Assembly: GCA_964036295.1 (NCBI GenBank)
Contig: OZ038463.1
Coordinates: forward strand, 13,467,569-13,531,568
Direction of reading: 5' to 3'
Source of the DNA: Plumapathes pennacea
Lineage: Eukaryota; Cnidaria; Anthozoa; Antipatharia; Myriopathidae
Length of the DNA: 64,000 nucleotides
The notes under the pieces are model-generated. The model was not told the origin of the DNA, did no database searches, and was given only the letters and a program-made list of their open reading frames with translations. A program made the translations under genes and the position numbers. Numbering within the stretch: the stretch's first letter is position 1; each line of letters starts with the position of its first letter. This document shows positions 1 to 12,270 of this stretch, in pieces.

Positions 1-560
1 TCGTGCTATAACACCATTTTTAGCAGATTAAATTCTCTCCGCAAGAAAACAACTGAAAGGAGAAGCAGCTGGGGTCGGTCGACTACAAACATCATCGAAA
101 TATCCCGGGACAATTTGAAAACTCGTTTGTTAGAAATAACAGGGTTCTTTTGATAAAAAATTACAGTTTATTGATCTCTTTTGTTCGGAATCATTTGAAC
201 TGAAAATTTGATAAATTTGGAGAAGGGGACATTTTAGACCAGAGGGGGACAATTTAACCTGGACCAGAATGTCCGGCTGGGCATTTTAGCCCGGGCCAAA
301 ATGTCCGGAGGTACATTCTGGCCAGATGGAAAAAACAGCTATTTACACGGTCGGTCGACAGTCGACGGACTGTCAGCAGCGCAATCAACCAACTATCAGT
401 CGACAGTCGACCGACGGCAGCTAAAGTGCACTCGCTTTGGTCTCAGCTGGTCAGAATTTCAATTCTTCCAAGACACTACTCATTTCAGGACATTTTGAGA
501 GAAGTAAAGGGCCCTGATTTTGTTGATCTTACAACTTTATCTTTTTTCTTCTCCGCACAG
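1..560 (+). other. intron 5' of the cupin-protein last exon
   Basis: Non-coding as far as can be seen. A pyrimidine-rich tract ending in CACAG at 541-560 forms a good splice acceptor for the exon that follows. Positions 228-330 hold several degenerate copies of a motif like gaccagaatgtccgg, and 348-417 hold an inverted repeat built of GTCGAC units. The 5' exons of the gene must lie left of the window. Confidence 0.5.
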
Positions 561-1099
561 GTATCAACATTCAAAGCGCCCAATCTCTCTTGCTGATCCA
601 AGTTCCTGAAGCAAATACCAGCATGAGTCACGTGACGTTGGAAGAAGGGTGGTGTCAGCTGACGTCACTGGTGCCTGACTTCCCGCGGGACGTACCGCTG
701 TTCAAATCGCCTCAGTTTGAAGTTGGAACATCCACGTTTGACCCAAGAGCGATGCTGGATGCCCAGAAGGCGACCAGTAAGGAACACGCAGCCATCAAGA
801 ACTACCGAATTAAGGTGAACGTGTGGTTTTGTCCCGCCAAGACTGACTGCGGGATCCATGACCACCACGCTGATCCCGAGATCCTCGAAGTGCACACTCA
901 GATCTATGGCACTGGAAGGATGCAGAAATTTCACGAGAAAGAGTACCAGAGTTTGTACGAGGATGTGATCATGAGTCCAGGCTTCACTCACGTGCCTTTC
1001 ACAGGCCTCCGGGAAGATGAGCAGTTTTACTACGGCTGGCATCAATATTATGCCGATACTGATTGTATCTGGATGGCAATCGAGTACCATCCGGCCTAG
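561..1099 (+). CDS. cupin-fold protein, last exon only (partial)
   Basis: Open frame entered in phase from the acceptor at 559-560 (first full codon at 563) and closed by TAG at 1097-1099, about 178 codons. The C-terminal half carries a cupin-like pattern: a GIHDHHADPEILEVHTQ segment with clustered His and Glu suited to binding a metal, then a glycine turn (YGTGRMQKF) and a second strand with FTHVPF. It recalls the cupin domain of the aldos-2-ulose dehydratase family, but this is recalled similarity, not a search. No signal peptide or membrane segment is in this exon. The upstream exons are outside the window, so the start is unknown. It could equally be a sugar isomerase-type or dioxygenase-type cupin; the substrate cannot be read from sequence. 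Confidence 0.6.
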
Positions 1100-4000
1100 T
1101 GTGTCACGAACTAGTGGTATCTGGATAAATGCGAGTGTTCTACTGAGGCTTTAGTTTTAGTTATAGCTTGTAATATCACTTCCGTTTCTGTTTGTTATAC
1201 GCATTCTATGCAAGTTGTATGTTGCTCGCCTTCTTGCAAGCTCAATCAATCAATCAACAACTTTATTAAGCTATCGGTTTTTTTAGTGGGTAAGTAAGGT
1301 CTATATTTACCGAGAGTGGCACGTTAAATAGCAGAGCCAATAAACTTATAGTCGGGCACATGTGCTCTAGTAATAGGGGATTGCGTTTTGTGTTTGTCTC
1401 GTGTCGCATTGCAATTCCTCTCCATCCAGTCACACAACTCATAACAGTTTTCACTGCCATTTCATTTTACTGCCCATTTCAAACTTTATATGTCAATTTC
1501 TAAGTGAAATTTGCTCCAGATTCCTACTAGTGTCGATTTGATTATTGGTCCGTTTCATAGTCAGACTTGAAATTCCCCACCCCCGTGATTGCGGTCGAAT
1601 GTCCCACCCCAGGAATGGAGCCCGCCTACCTGGGCAAGGGAGAGCGTCAAAAAGCTACAGCAAAGCTTATCCAGCACCTTTTTGCCCATACAAATCCACT
1701 CAACACTTCTCACCTAAAGAAACTCAGCTCACTTACCAAGCTCTAAATGCTGATTCTCCCAACCATTCAAGAGGAAAATGTATGAATCATGTGAGTAGTA
1801 TTCATAGTTCAATCAGCTGTCATCTAAGCAAAGTAGCAAAAGCCAAGTTCTCCTTACCGTATAATTTCTGGTGAAATTAAAGTTGATCACTCTTGAACGT
1901 GAAAGGGCTAACCTAATGTTTCTCGTGCTTTCCATTTCTGGAACAAAAAATCAAATCAAATCAAAGTCTCGCTCTACTCCAAATAAAACTTAGTGCTATA
2001 TAAAGGTACAGATATTTTAGCAGAAAAAACGAACAAGAAATGATTTTCAGCATAAATATTATGCGGTACATTCCACATACTCTTCTCAAGCAAAATAATG
2101 TTTGTATCAGAAGTACTCTGCTGATCTTCAAAATTGGTTCACACAAGAAAAAATATAGTAAGCACGATACATAATCCTTAATATTAAAAATCTCAAACAC
2201 ACAACCACACCATATGCAGTTTATATGAAATGTTACAAATACAATCCTATTTTGTAACTGCAGCACGAGGTCACGTGACACGGCATTTAAAAGAAAAGGG
2301 AAAAAGCATAAAGTATGGATGTTACTAAACGGGGAATGGGGCGAAGAAGCCGACAGAGCAAAATCTTGTAGGCCGGTTAGGTTAGAATTTTATGATGAGT
2401 TGTTTTGATGTTTAACCGTTTAACCATAAACCTAAGGCTGCATTCATTAAAAACGATTGGGGAAAAGGGGGGAGGAGGAAATGAGAGGGGACAACAAATT
2501 CTTTGTGCGTTAAAAGGGGATATATATTTTAAAGTGATATCAAGGGAGGGGGTGGGAAACTTTTTTGAGATGATAAAGCAAATAATACTCAGATTCAATC
2601 AGCACTTTTTCTGCTTAAACCCTGAAAATGCAGAAAACGGTGTTTCAGGGAATCTAGATTTCAAAATTTTCCGGGATTATACCCCCCTAGCAGCTCGCGC
2701 CTATGGCTCTCAAACTCCCCTAATCTGCCCCAGCTTTCTTTTATTAATGAAATATTCAACTATTAGCTATTGAGAACAATTAACTATATTGTAGTATTTA
2801 TCATGCTTTCAGACATTCCAACCCTCTCGATTTTTTTATGCAATCTCCCGATCTCCTGAATTTTACCGAGATCTCCCGAATTTTCAAGCAATTAGGAAAT
2901 ATATAAATATGCTGCCTGAAACCTTCAAATTTTATTGAAATTTCACTGAAAAACGCTCTCAAAATGCAGAAAATGCCATTTCAGAAGAAAACATTTTCCG
3001 GACCCCCCTAGGTGCTCGAGACTTCGGCGCTCGCAAAATCTCCATACTTTAGCTCTATGGGCTGGAATGTCTGCGCTTTATATATTTTTAAGTTACAAAA
3101 CGACGTACTAATAAATTTTCAATCATATAATATTTATGAATAAGTGAGGTGGGATTATTCCGCTTCCACCCCGACTCTGTAGGTAAAGCTTGATGCTTGA
3201 CATAAAGCTGGGATTTGTTGTTTTAATGTGAAGTGAGGCTCCAAGAGGGGGGCGCATATACAATAAAGGTGCACTTTTTAAATTTTCCTCCTCCCCCTTC
3301 CTAGTTTTAAGGAATGCAGCTTAACCCACCTCTTTGAACCCATTCTTCATTTTAGTAGCATCCTAAAAAAAATTGTAAACATGCAAAAGTTCATAGCACT
3401 TATAAATCAAATTTTGTGGCACTTCAAAGTTCAGAAATACTAAGAGAATTTATATGGGAAAAGCTGCTCGATTTCAAGGTCATGACATGCAGGAACTTAA
3501 TGAAAAAATGTCGTCCAATTTGATCTTGTGAAGCTATAGCTACGAACCAGAATTCCTGCATTCTACATGTATAGTATGACCCGCCTTACGGCCACCTCGT
3601 TATTACGGTCACTGTTTTTTGCCCTGCGGAACAAACGCCCAGTCATTTTCTTATCTGAAAACCCCGTTAATACGGCCAGATTTTTATGTCCGATGGTGAC
3701 CGTATTAACGGGGTTTCACTGTATTTCCATTTTGGCACTCAAAAAGCCAGAGGTTATGAATTTCCAGTCATGTTGTAAATTGTATACCATGTGGCCTTGC
3801 ACTGCAAGTTATAAATTTCCACTGGTTTGCCGTGGTGTGGACTCTTATTTACCACGATTTACGTCATCACGTGGTCAAAATGTTGTGGACTCACGAGGCG
3901 CTTCGCAGTGTAAGATAAATTATCCAGATAAGTTCAATGCTACATCAATTTATTGTGCACAATATTTCAAAACTAAAGAATGATTTGTAGTGGGTAAAGT

Positions 4001-4520
4001 ACATGTACTCAAAGACTGTACAGTGCAATTTGGCAAAACTGGCTTTGCGTTCACTGAAACATTGATAATGCAGGCAATCATTAGATGTCACGAGAGTTTT
4101 CCATATAATTTTCTTCTTGAAAGACTTGCAACAGTTGCAGTGCTACAGTACACACTAGCATACAGTGGAAATATGTTTTTGACCATGTGATCACCTTATT
4201 TTTCAAGTTACTAGTATTGAAATGACAGCAAATTCACGTTCAGTTTTCACAGTAAGTTCCTCTAGAGTTGGTCGGGAAAGTCAAACTTGACACTTACACT
4301 CAATACTCGAGTATAAGTTAATTGGTTCAACGTTATTTTCTGTAACATAATTTGGGCACAAGAAAAATTGGGCTTGCACAAAGATGTGAAATGCTACCTC
4401 TGTTTATATGGCATTATGATCCGTCAAATATTTCCTTACACACATGATTGGCGAAATCATTACATGTGACCCAATAACCCTCGGCTGACAAACTGTTGCC
4501 AGTTATTGACAATATCCGAA
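1100..4520. other. intergenic: 3' flank of the cupin gene and far 3' flank of E2F
   Basis: No coding exon recognised. Contents: AT-rich spacer, one pogo-like MITE at 3570-3723, and part of a dispersed repeat near 4300-4385 (a block ending in gggcttgcac) that recurs near 28535-28612 and 42210-42275. A minus-strand AATAAA at 4525-4530 is a possible polyadenylation signal for the E2F gene, about 660 bp past its stop. Confidence 0.4.
3570..3723. mobile_element. pogo/Tc1-like MITE
   Basis: About 154 bp flanked by TA, with imperfect terminal inverted repeats: left TATAGTATGACCCGCC, and the right end read in reverse TACAGTGAAACCCCGTTA. Non-coding. Related termini occur at 29124-29278 and 60961-61119. 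Confidence 0.65.
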
Positions 4521-5193
4521 ATCATTTATTGTCTATTTAGTCACAAAAACATTACGAGATGACTACCGAGGAGTACATCAACAAAAGCAGTTCCAGAAAA
4601 TACCAAAATGCTTCACAGTTCCCACACAATTATTTTCGCTGTGAGAGGAAATATTTGAAGGGTAATGGAGACAATAAACTACTTCTGGCTTTAAAAATAT
4701 GCTCGGATAATAATTGTCCTTGGACATCATCTGTTCCTTAAAGCTCTAGGAAGAGATAATATCCTATTTACTCGCCAAAAGTAGTTAATATTGTTTATAT
4801 AAACATTGAGTGACTCAAAAACATATTTCCATAGTGCCCAACCTGTGTCTATAATTGGCCCTAAACTTTTCATGTACAGTTCTAGTAAGCTCTTTTAGTT
4901 AAAATATGAAATACTGAAAAAGCTATACATCTTTCTGCTCTCAAGGCAAGTTCATTGATTGGTAGTGGTGGTTTAGGATGGGAAGCATTACTATCATCCC
5001 ATGAGGTGTCATGATGAAGTCTTACACAATGGAATAACTTCCTTCTTCACCATGCTGATCTACCATATTTAAGCCACCTGGCCCAGACCAGTTTTCGTCC
5101 TTAACCAGTGAAAAGGTTCAGGCTGGACGTGCTCTCAACTTAATGAAGTCAGTATATTATCATATCACTCTGGACAAGAGAAGTTTCTCTTTG

Positions 5194-8100
5194 CTATGAT
5201 GGCGTCATAGGGCCAGGTAGAGGTATATCCAAGTTTGGGATGTCGAACAGATCACATACTCCCTCTGAGTCATCCAGATTGAAGTAGTAATCATGCTCTC
5301 CAGGTGGAGGTGACAGTCGCAGTAAAGGAGCATAAGCTACAAAAGATCAGCATCAGATCGTCTTAGTCAAAATATCAATGAGAAAAAAATTCCTGAATTT
5401 TCAAATATGGCCATGGGTGTCTGTCCATTTTTGTGTGCACTGTAGGTGTTATGTGTGCGCACTTGTGTGTGACAGTAGGACGGAGAGAGATTTATGCACA
5501 GCACAGTACACAAATATGAATATGGTAAAAAAAAAAAAAAAAAAAAAAAAAAGTGTCTAAGAATTGGATTTCTTAATACCAACTTCCTATATTTGATGCC
5601 AATGTTTTGGTGAAAATGTGCAAGACCTGCAGCTACGGTACACTAACTTACTTTCTGCAGACATGAGTTCATCTATGATTTCATCAGAAGTGGGTCCTGC
5701 TGTTTCTGCAAATCAATCCACAGGAAATACATTACACACTGCTATTATTTTACTGGTAATTTATTTATTACATTATACTGTAGCAATTTTCGGATTACTT
5801 TTGTAAAACCAAAATCTTATTTAGCAAGTACACCACCAGTCACAGAAAGAAACAGTTTCAACCAATCAGAAGCCAAAACAATCTGCATTTTATTTGAAGA
5901 AACCAATCAGCAGTGCAAGGAGATTGTAAATGGGTTTTTCTTGTGCTTTTGATTGGTCACGAATGCTGCCACACTTGTTTGGATGGTCAAAAGGCATAGC
6001 AGCAGCAAAAGCAAAACAGACTTTGCATGGTTATTTTCAAAGTCATCCAAAAAACGCTCTATGCCCATGACATACCTTTGTTGCCAGTTCCAAATATAAT
6101 GTCATTAGCCACTTCTTTCAGCTCATTTGCTGCAGAAAGCATGCAAAGCAAATCCTGAGACAATGTCTTTGAAACACCTAAAGCCTGCTTGTTTACTGTA
6201 AGGATTATTCTCCAGCAAATTCTTTTAAGTGGTAAAATGTCTCATTCATACAGTACAGCAGAATCCCAATAACTTGAACCTAAGATACATCTCAAACTAT
6301 TTTCTGGGTCCCTTGACAACAATTTCACATTTGATAACTAAAACTCATTACTTAATTTCAATTAGGGTTTGGGCTTCCAGGATTCTACTGCACACGCTCT
6401 TGAAAGGCAAACTTCTCCTTTCAAGATATAGCCATCTGCATGGTGACTAGTATTGGGAGAATGGCTGGTGAGCTCTTGCCTTGCCCTTGTCTTAGGCTAA
6501 AGACCATTATTACTATCAAGACCATCATTATCATCATAACACTATTCATACATGTTGCTCAGGACAAGTTGATACAACGTTAGTCTTAGAGACTAGAGTT
6601 GAGGGGAATAGTCTCAAATTTAAGATAACAGAAACCATGTATAAGCCATCCACAGATGCATCAGTCACATTTGAAACTTATGGCAACAATCAGCAAGGAG
6701 CAATGATTTCTTTATAAGTGCAATGCTATCAGTGAGCAAGAAGGACTGTGGGTACATCTGTATTCTACAATGTGTTTCCCTGCTAGACAGAGGTTTCAAA
6801 CAAACAAATATCATTGGCAGACAGACTTCTCTTTTGATTCATTGCAATTCTCCACCTTGTGTTAAATGTTGCACAATTTTACCTCTGGCACTTGACACTG
6901 TGGATACACTTGGTGGACATGATCAGATGTGACCCATAAGCAACCAATAATGATGCATTTATATAGCGCAAATTCTATGTGTATAATGCATCAATCAATT
7001 CCAGCTGTTACCATCTCCCCATCTCCCCCCCCCCCCCCCCCCCCCTGGGCAAATAAAAAATGGCAAATTTAATTTAATCTTCCACTCTTTTCCTATTAAC
7101 TTTTTAGGGTTCTCATGCAAATTCCCTGCCCCCAGGGCACCCAGGTCTGACAAATCCCCAGGGTTGCCCGGGGGGAGATGGTTACAGCTGGAATTGATCT
7201 ACACTGTATGCATAATATTCAAATGCACTTTACAGTGATCTCTGAATTAGTGATATGGTAATGGAGGACAGTACACCGCACGGGGGAAATTCCCCTGCTC
7301 TTTTCGAGAAGTGTGTGAATTCTTTAAAGTCCCTCATATTGGGTTAGTGAAGGTTGAGAGACTAGCCCAAGGACAGACGGTAGCTCAGACAGGAACACAG
7401 TGCTTCCCACTTACGGCGTTAATGGTGAAAGACTGGCACGCTAACTGCTCGGCCACCTGAACACCCTCAGTATGAACTCTTTTGTTTGTAAGAAAACACA
7501 TTTCTTTCACCCATGGTTGTGGAACCACGAAAGAACCAAACAGCTTGCATTCAGCAGTTCCTTTCTCCTTGGAACCACCATCTAGCAGAGTAACTAACTT
7601 CCATACAATACATGGTAACAAGTACATCACTATAAGAAATATTTTGACCAGGGAATCTATAAGTTCTCTTACCTTGGCTACTATCTAAAACTTCTGTTTT
7701 GACTTCTGCTTGTGCAGTTGCATTGGGTTGCTCTGAGTCAGTGGAATTCTTGCCGGGAGCATCGGAGATTTCCATTGGTTCCTCTCTTGATTTGATGGCT
7801 GGGGGACCATTCTTATGGACTTCTGTAGAGGGCGGTGGTACGGGTGTCACCACTGGTGTTCCAGCAGAGACATCTTTGTTCACTAACAGGACATGGATAG
7901 GACCATTTTGACTTTTGAGGTGGATTTGGTATCTCTTGGGAGTACCAGCAGCCTGTAAGAACCAAACATTTGCATTACTTGACTGACGAATAAATATGTT
8001 ATACACTAATGATGTACATGCATCACATCTAGGGGCTTTGCTGCTGCCATTCCTTAACCACACACTTCAAATATGTGCCATTAGAGTGTTTAAAATTATC

Positions 8101-11100
8101 TTATGAGCATCTAGGCACTGTTATTCCAACAGGCCCAAACAGATGTACCATGCATAATTACAGTTCAATTTCTCGTAGTACAAACCAGTTATAAAATAAT
8201 ACTCCACAAGTTGTCAGTTGAATGAGTCTCAAAAGTCTCATCTCTGGGATGCCTTACATTCAACTATGATGATGTTTACATTCAACCATGTATAGTACCT
8301 GCACTGTGTGCATACACCAATAGAAGTCAAATTTTCTGAGATTTCATCCAACAAGAAATTTCTCTTTCTGGCCTTTCCTAATTTTTGAGCAGGCTTGTGC
8401 ACATTATGAAACTTAGGTACACCAGCAATTTTCAGGGTCATCAACATTTCCATTATGTTGATGAGGATGGGGGGACAGAGTGGGCAACTGAAGGGGAAGG
8501 GGAAGGGGATGTTTTTTTCTTTCCCCCCAGTGTGAAAAAAAAAAAGAAAAAAAAAAGTGGGTCAATTTTTTAAACCAGAATAATGTTTTTTGAAGAGAAC
8601 ATTTCAAACTACTGTACAATACTTACAGTACACTCCAAACATTTCTCCAGAAAACTAGCATGGCTGCTGCTGATATTGTAATACACTTACTTCCTCTGGT
8701 ATTGGCACTTCCAACTGTGTACCAGATGGTGCCTGCACAGCCAACAGTGTATCTCCTTTGAAACTACAGCAGACATCCTCATACGTCACATATGCTAGTT
8801 GCTCATTTTCTGGATCTTCCGAGACATTCTTGAGGCTTTGTTGTACCCATAATCTTTGTTCATCAAGTTCTCTTTCTTTTTCATCCAAGGATTCTAGTTC
8901 TTTCTTGACTTCGACAAGCTTGTCTGATATCTCTCTGGTGTTGCATCCAGGACCTGCTCCTCTGAAAGAAACAAGAGCGAAATATAATATAATAAGCCCA
9001 TTTTTGGATGACTGCCAAAAGTACAGTAACTGTGTGATTTGCTTTTGCATCTGCTGTGCTTTTAGATTGGTTTAAATACTGTATGCTTTGCAGCCAATCA
9101 GGAACCAATGCAAACCCCAGTATTACATAGAGAATAATACATGGGCATGCGGAGATATGAAAGTTATCTTCGAGTGTTCATCTCGATATCTCACAAGTGA
9201 GCGTGAGATATCGAGATGAACACGAGAAGATAAATTTCATATCTCCAAGCGTCCATGTATTATTCTGTTTATTTCATAAAAACTCTGGTGTGATACAGAG
9301 ATTTCCGCCACTACAAAATGCAAAAACATGCAAGATCACTGCTTGGCTGATATTAACACACGTAAAAAATATCGTATTTTTACGTGTGTTCACATACGAC
9401 ATTTCTCAGTGGCGGAAATCTCTATATCACACCAGGGTTTATGTAATAAAATCTTCTTGTGTGAGCACACAAGTGGTGATGGCATTTTCTTGCACTGCTG
9501 ATTGGTTTCTTCTTCAGAGTAAAACTAAAATGCCAGTTACCCCAGCTTCTGGTTGGTTGAAAGTGTTTTCTTACAGCCCTTGGTGCTGTGTAGGCCTTTT
9601 GCAGCTAAAGGTCGCATGACTCAAATTCACCACCCAACTAAAAACAGGGTTTGTATTATTTTGAGCTTTTGAAATTCCATGACTTTCCATGACCTTTTAA
9701 AGTTTTCCATGACCTAAAGTTGACCAGTTGTTTTCGAAAATTAACAAAACTGTCCGTTTCCCGACTCATTTTCGCTTTTTTCATTCACAAAAAATATATT
9801 TCGTACAATGAACGTCGTTCTCCATGACTTTCCATGACCCACACTTAAATTTCATCACTTTCCAGGCCTGGAAAATGAAATTCGAAAATTCCATGACTTT
9901 CCAGGTTTTCCATACCCGTACGAACCCTGAAAAATTCATTATCTCAGATATTTTGAGCGCCATAAATGGAAAGAGCGTCAACAAAATTTCAGGTCTGTAG
10001 CATTAAAACATGAAATTTGATGACATTCAAAGTTCAGAAATATTAGAAGAGTTGCTGGTTGGCAAGGTCCATGCCAGCCACGTCATCGAGGAACTGAGTT
10101 AGGAAGACCTTTTCGGAAAAGAACTTGTTCTGTATGTAATGACCATTAGCTAACATCCTAGTTTACACAATTAGTGTGTGACACTATGCCACAATTCAAA
10201 TGCCTCACAGATCAACATGGCCTCAATGGCCTCCACAATTCTTGTTGATATCACAGATTTCCTGAAGACAGAGTGAAAACACTGGTAAAAGAATCTGGGT
10301 AAAGAACCAGGAACCAGATGTTTTGTGGGAATTTCTTGATGAGTGTCAGAGACTGGCTAGATAAGTTATTGATAATCGACATTTTGCAAAACCAAGTGAC
10401 ACATGATCTGAACATATTGTGATTGTTGTTTTTGGGGCAGCCGATAGTTTTTCATGTAATTTACTCTTATTACTATACCTTGGAAATTAAACCTGCGATT
10501 CTTTACTTCGTATCCAAAAGGTGATTTGTCTCGCTGATTTGGGAGGCACAATTTGCAATACAGTCAATTTTTACCCTCTTCCTAAAAACCTATTTTTTTA
10601 TAATTTCAGAAAGCAGAAATGTTTCCAACTATAATAGAACTACTGTAAGTTATAAAATAACACAGAAGAGGCTAACACATTCTTTAGATTATCATTATTA
10701 TTATTATATATATTTTTGCAGTTTATCTTTTTTTTTTTCATTGGCACATTGCAAACACTACTACATTGTATATTTGAGATGTTTGGTGACTTGTAGTTTT
10801 GTACATGTACTCTTGATACATGCTATCGCCTTCAGGCTACCCTCTGCCTACAAATTCCACAGGCCTATCTGCACATTTTCGAGAAATTTGCAAAAAGCCA
10901 TGTACATGTATTGTGCACAACAGCACTCTGAAACGTAGGAAATACAGAGAAATTTTCTGGGGGAGCATGCCAATCCTTCTATAATCTTGCACCTTCAGCA
11001 CTTAAACACCTCTTCCAACTTTCCTATAATGATTGGTAAAGTATCAGTTCAGTATGTGTTCTTATCGATGGATTATATCAGAAAGGGTGTAGAGTGTGTG

Positions 11101-12270
11101 TGGGAATAGTTGTTCTCTGAAAAAGCAATGCAGTAAGAGTTGAGAGTGCTTTTGAGTTATAGATACAGCACCAGCTCTGACTGTGTTTTAAAGAGAGTTT
11201 CACCTCCAAACACCTTCCTTCTTTCCAAGCTTCAACTGCGATTTTCTCTATGCACAGTTTGTAGCTAGTACTAATTTCACACTAAAATAAAGGATTGGAC
11301 AAAAGACAAAATCGCATCTAATGCATTTGGAAATGACTATATTCTTATCATCTGGTGTATCTTACGGAAACAAAGAACGATAAAAACAAACCTCAAAATG
11401 CAGTACCTGCAACCCAATAACACAAATCTAGCTATTCGGGCAGATTTCCTGTGAACCGCATAATTTTATCCAATCTCCGATCGCTTCGATATAAATTGTG
11501 TTTGCCTCGCACCCGTTGCATTAGCTCACCCACCCCTGTGTTTTTTACGCTCTTTGTCCTGTGTACACGTAGTTCTTTAAATTTTCTGAAGCGCTAAAGA
11601 TTCGTGAAAGCGAAAAAGTAGAGAAATCCGTCTTCACCAACCGGAAGCATAGCGGTTACACGATGCGGCGAGGCAAGTGAAGGCTTGTGACTTTTCCAAA
11701 GTCTTTTCGGGTCGACGCTAAAATGAAACTTCCCTCGGAAAAGACACGAGAAACCCCTTTTCGTAAGAACATAATCATTATCACAGTGATTGTTTAAAGA
11801 ACACACGGCATCAAAAGCAAGCGGGAATGCGCTGGAATTCCAACTTCGATTTTCGGCGACGCGGAGGCAAGGCTTCATTTTCCTCTTTCGGAACCATGTG
11901 ATCACATTCACTTACTTCCACTGGATGCTGTTCTTTGATTTCTTCTCGATGAGTCCTATCCCTTCCAAAACGTTCGTAATGTCGTAGATTCGGCGTTTCT
12001 GGCGGACGGCAAGCGTATCTGCAGCCTGAAACATGAAGGTAAACAGTTCAAAGGCGACTGGAAATGCTAATTGTTACCCGTCCCTGTTCAATGAAGGGAA
12101 TGAAAAACACTCCGTACAACAATTACTGGTCATAAAGTAGTTATACTTACGACTTTAAGGTCCAACACGCCATCTTTCGCTTCCTGAAGTAAACTAACAA
12201 ACTTTGTAGTGAGTAATCCTAATGATTTTTCATGTCTACTCGGCGTTCCCGGAGAACCAAAGTCCGCCAT
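5194..12270 (-). CDS. E2F4/5-like: E2F transcription factor of the E2F4/E2F5 class, complete, seven coding exons
   Basis: Exons (minus strand, 5' to 3'): 12151-12270, 11916-12025, 8691-8961, 7673-7952, 6076-6195, 5652-5705, 5194-5336. All have GT/AG borders and the phases join without a break into 365 residues plus stop. Residues 11-78 are the winged-helix DNA-binding domain, with [14 protein letters not shown] and the signature [19 protein letters not shown]. Exon 3 starts with the [11 protein letters not shown] linker, followed by a leucine-rich dimerisation coil and marked box. The last exon holds the pocket-protein-binding transactivation motif, with [15 protein letters not shown] (residues about 338-352), nearly as in vertebrate E2F4. 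There is no N-terminal cyclin A-binding extension, which excludes E2F1-3; the pocket motif excludes E2F6-8. It should bind DNA with a DP partner and be controlled by p107/p130-type proteins in the nucleus. An E2F-type site lies upstream. Confidence 0.96.
6994..7198. mobile_element. MITE with about 27-bp terminal inverted repeats
   Basis: Left end ATCAATTCCAGCTGTTACC matches the right end in reverse (ATCAATTCCAGCTGTAACC). The interior is non-coding and includes a poly-C run at about 7024-7045. It lies in the intron between E2F exons 4 and 5. An internal block resembles part of the MITE at 34702-34907. Confidence 0.75.
9131..9266. mobile_element. hairpin MITE (first of an adjacent pair)
   Basis: Near-perfect foldback of about 136 bp. 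agaataatacatgg at the left is matched in reverse by ccatgtattattct at the right, and an inner palindrome is centred on a gatatctcac/gtgagatatc core. It lies in the E2F intron upstream of exon 3. Confidence 0.75.
9268..9452. mobile_element. hairpin MITE (second of an adjacent pair)
   Basis: A separate foldback abutting the previous one. Arms ctctggtgtgatacagagatttccgcc and its near reverse complement at 9408-9437; the inner palindrome is cgtaaaaaatatcgtatttttacg. Confidence 0.7.
9645..9929. mobile_element. MITE with CAGGGTTYGTA termini and internal ccatgacttt repeats
   Basis: Ends CAGGGTTTGTA and TACGAACCCTG are inverted repeats of the hAT type, although no clean 8-bp target duplication is visible. 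The interior has several copies of ccatgactttccatgac. It lies in the E2F intron between exons 2 and 3. Confidence 0.6.
9930..11915. other. rest of E2F intron 2
   Basis: AT-rich intron sequence without recognisable exons or complete repeats; short TTA-rich and poly-T tracts near 10690-10740. Confidence 0.4.

Noticed and set aside
7380-7465. tRNA-Leu/Ser-like gene on the minus strand
   Set aside because: An A-box-like GTGGCCGAGCAGTTAGCG is present, but no B box or closing acceptor stem; at most an old SINE.
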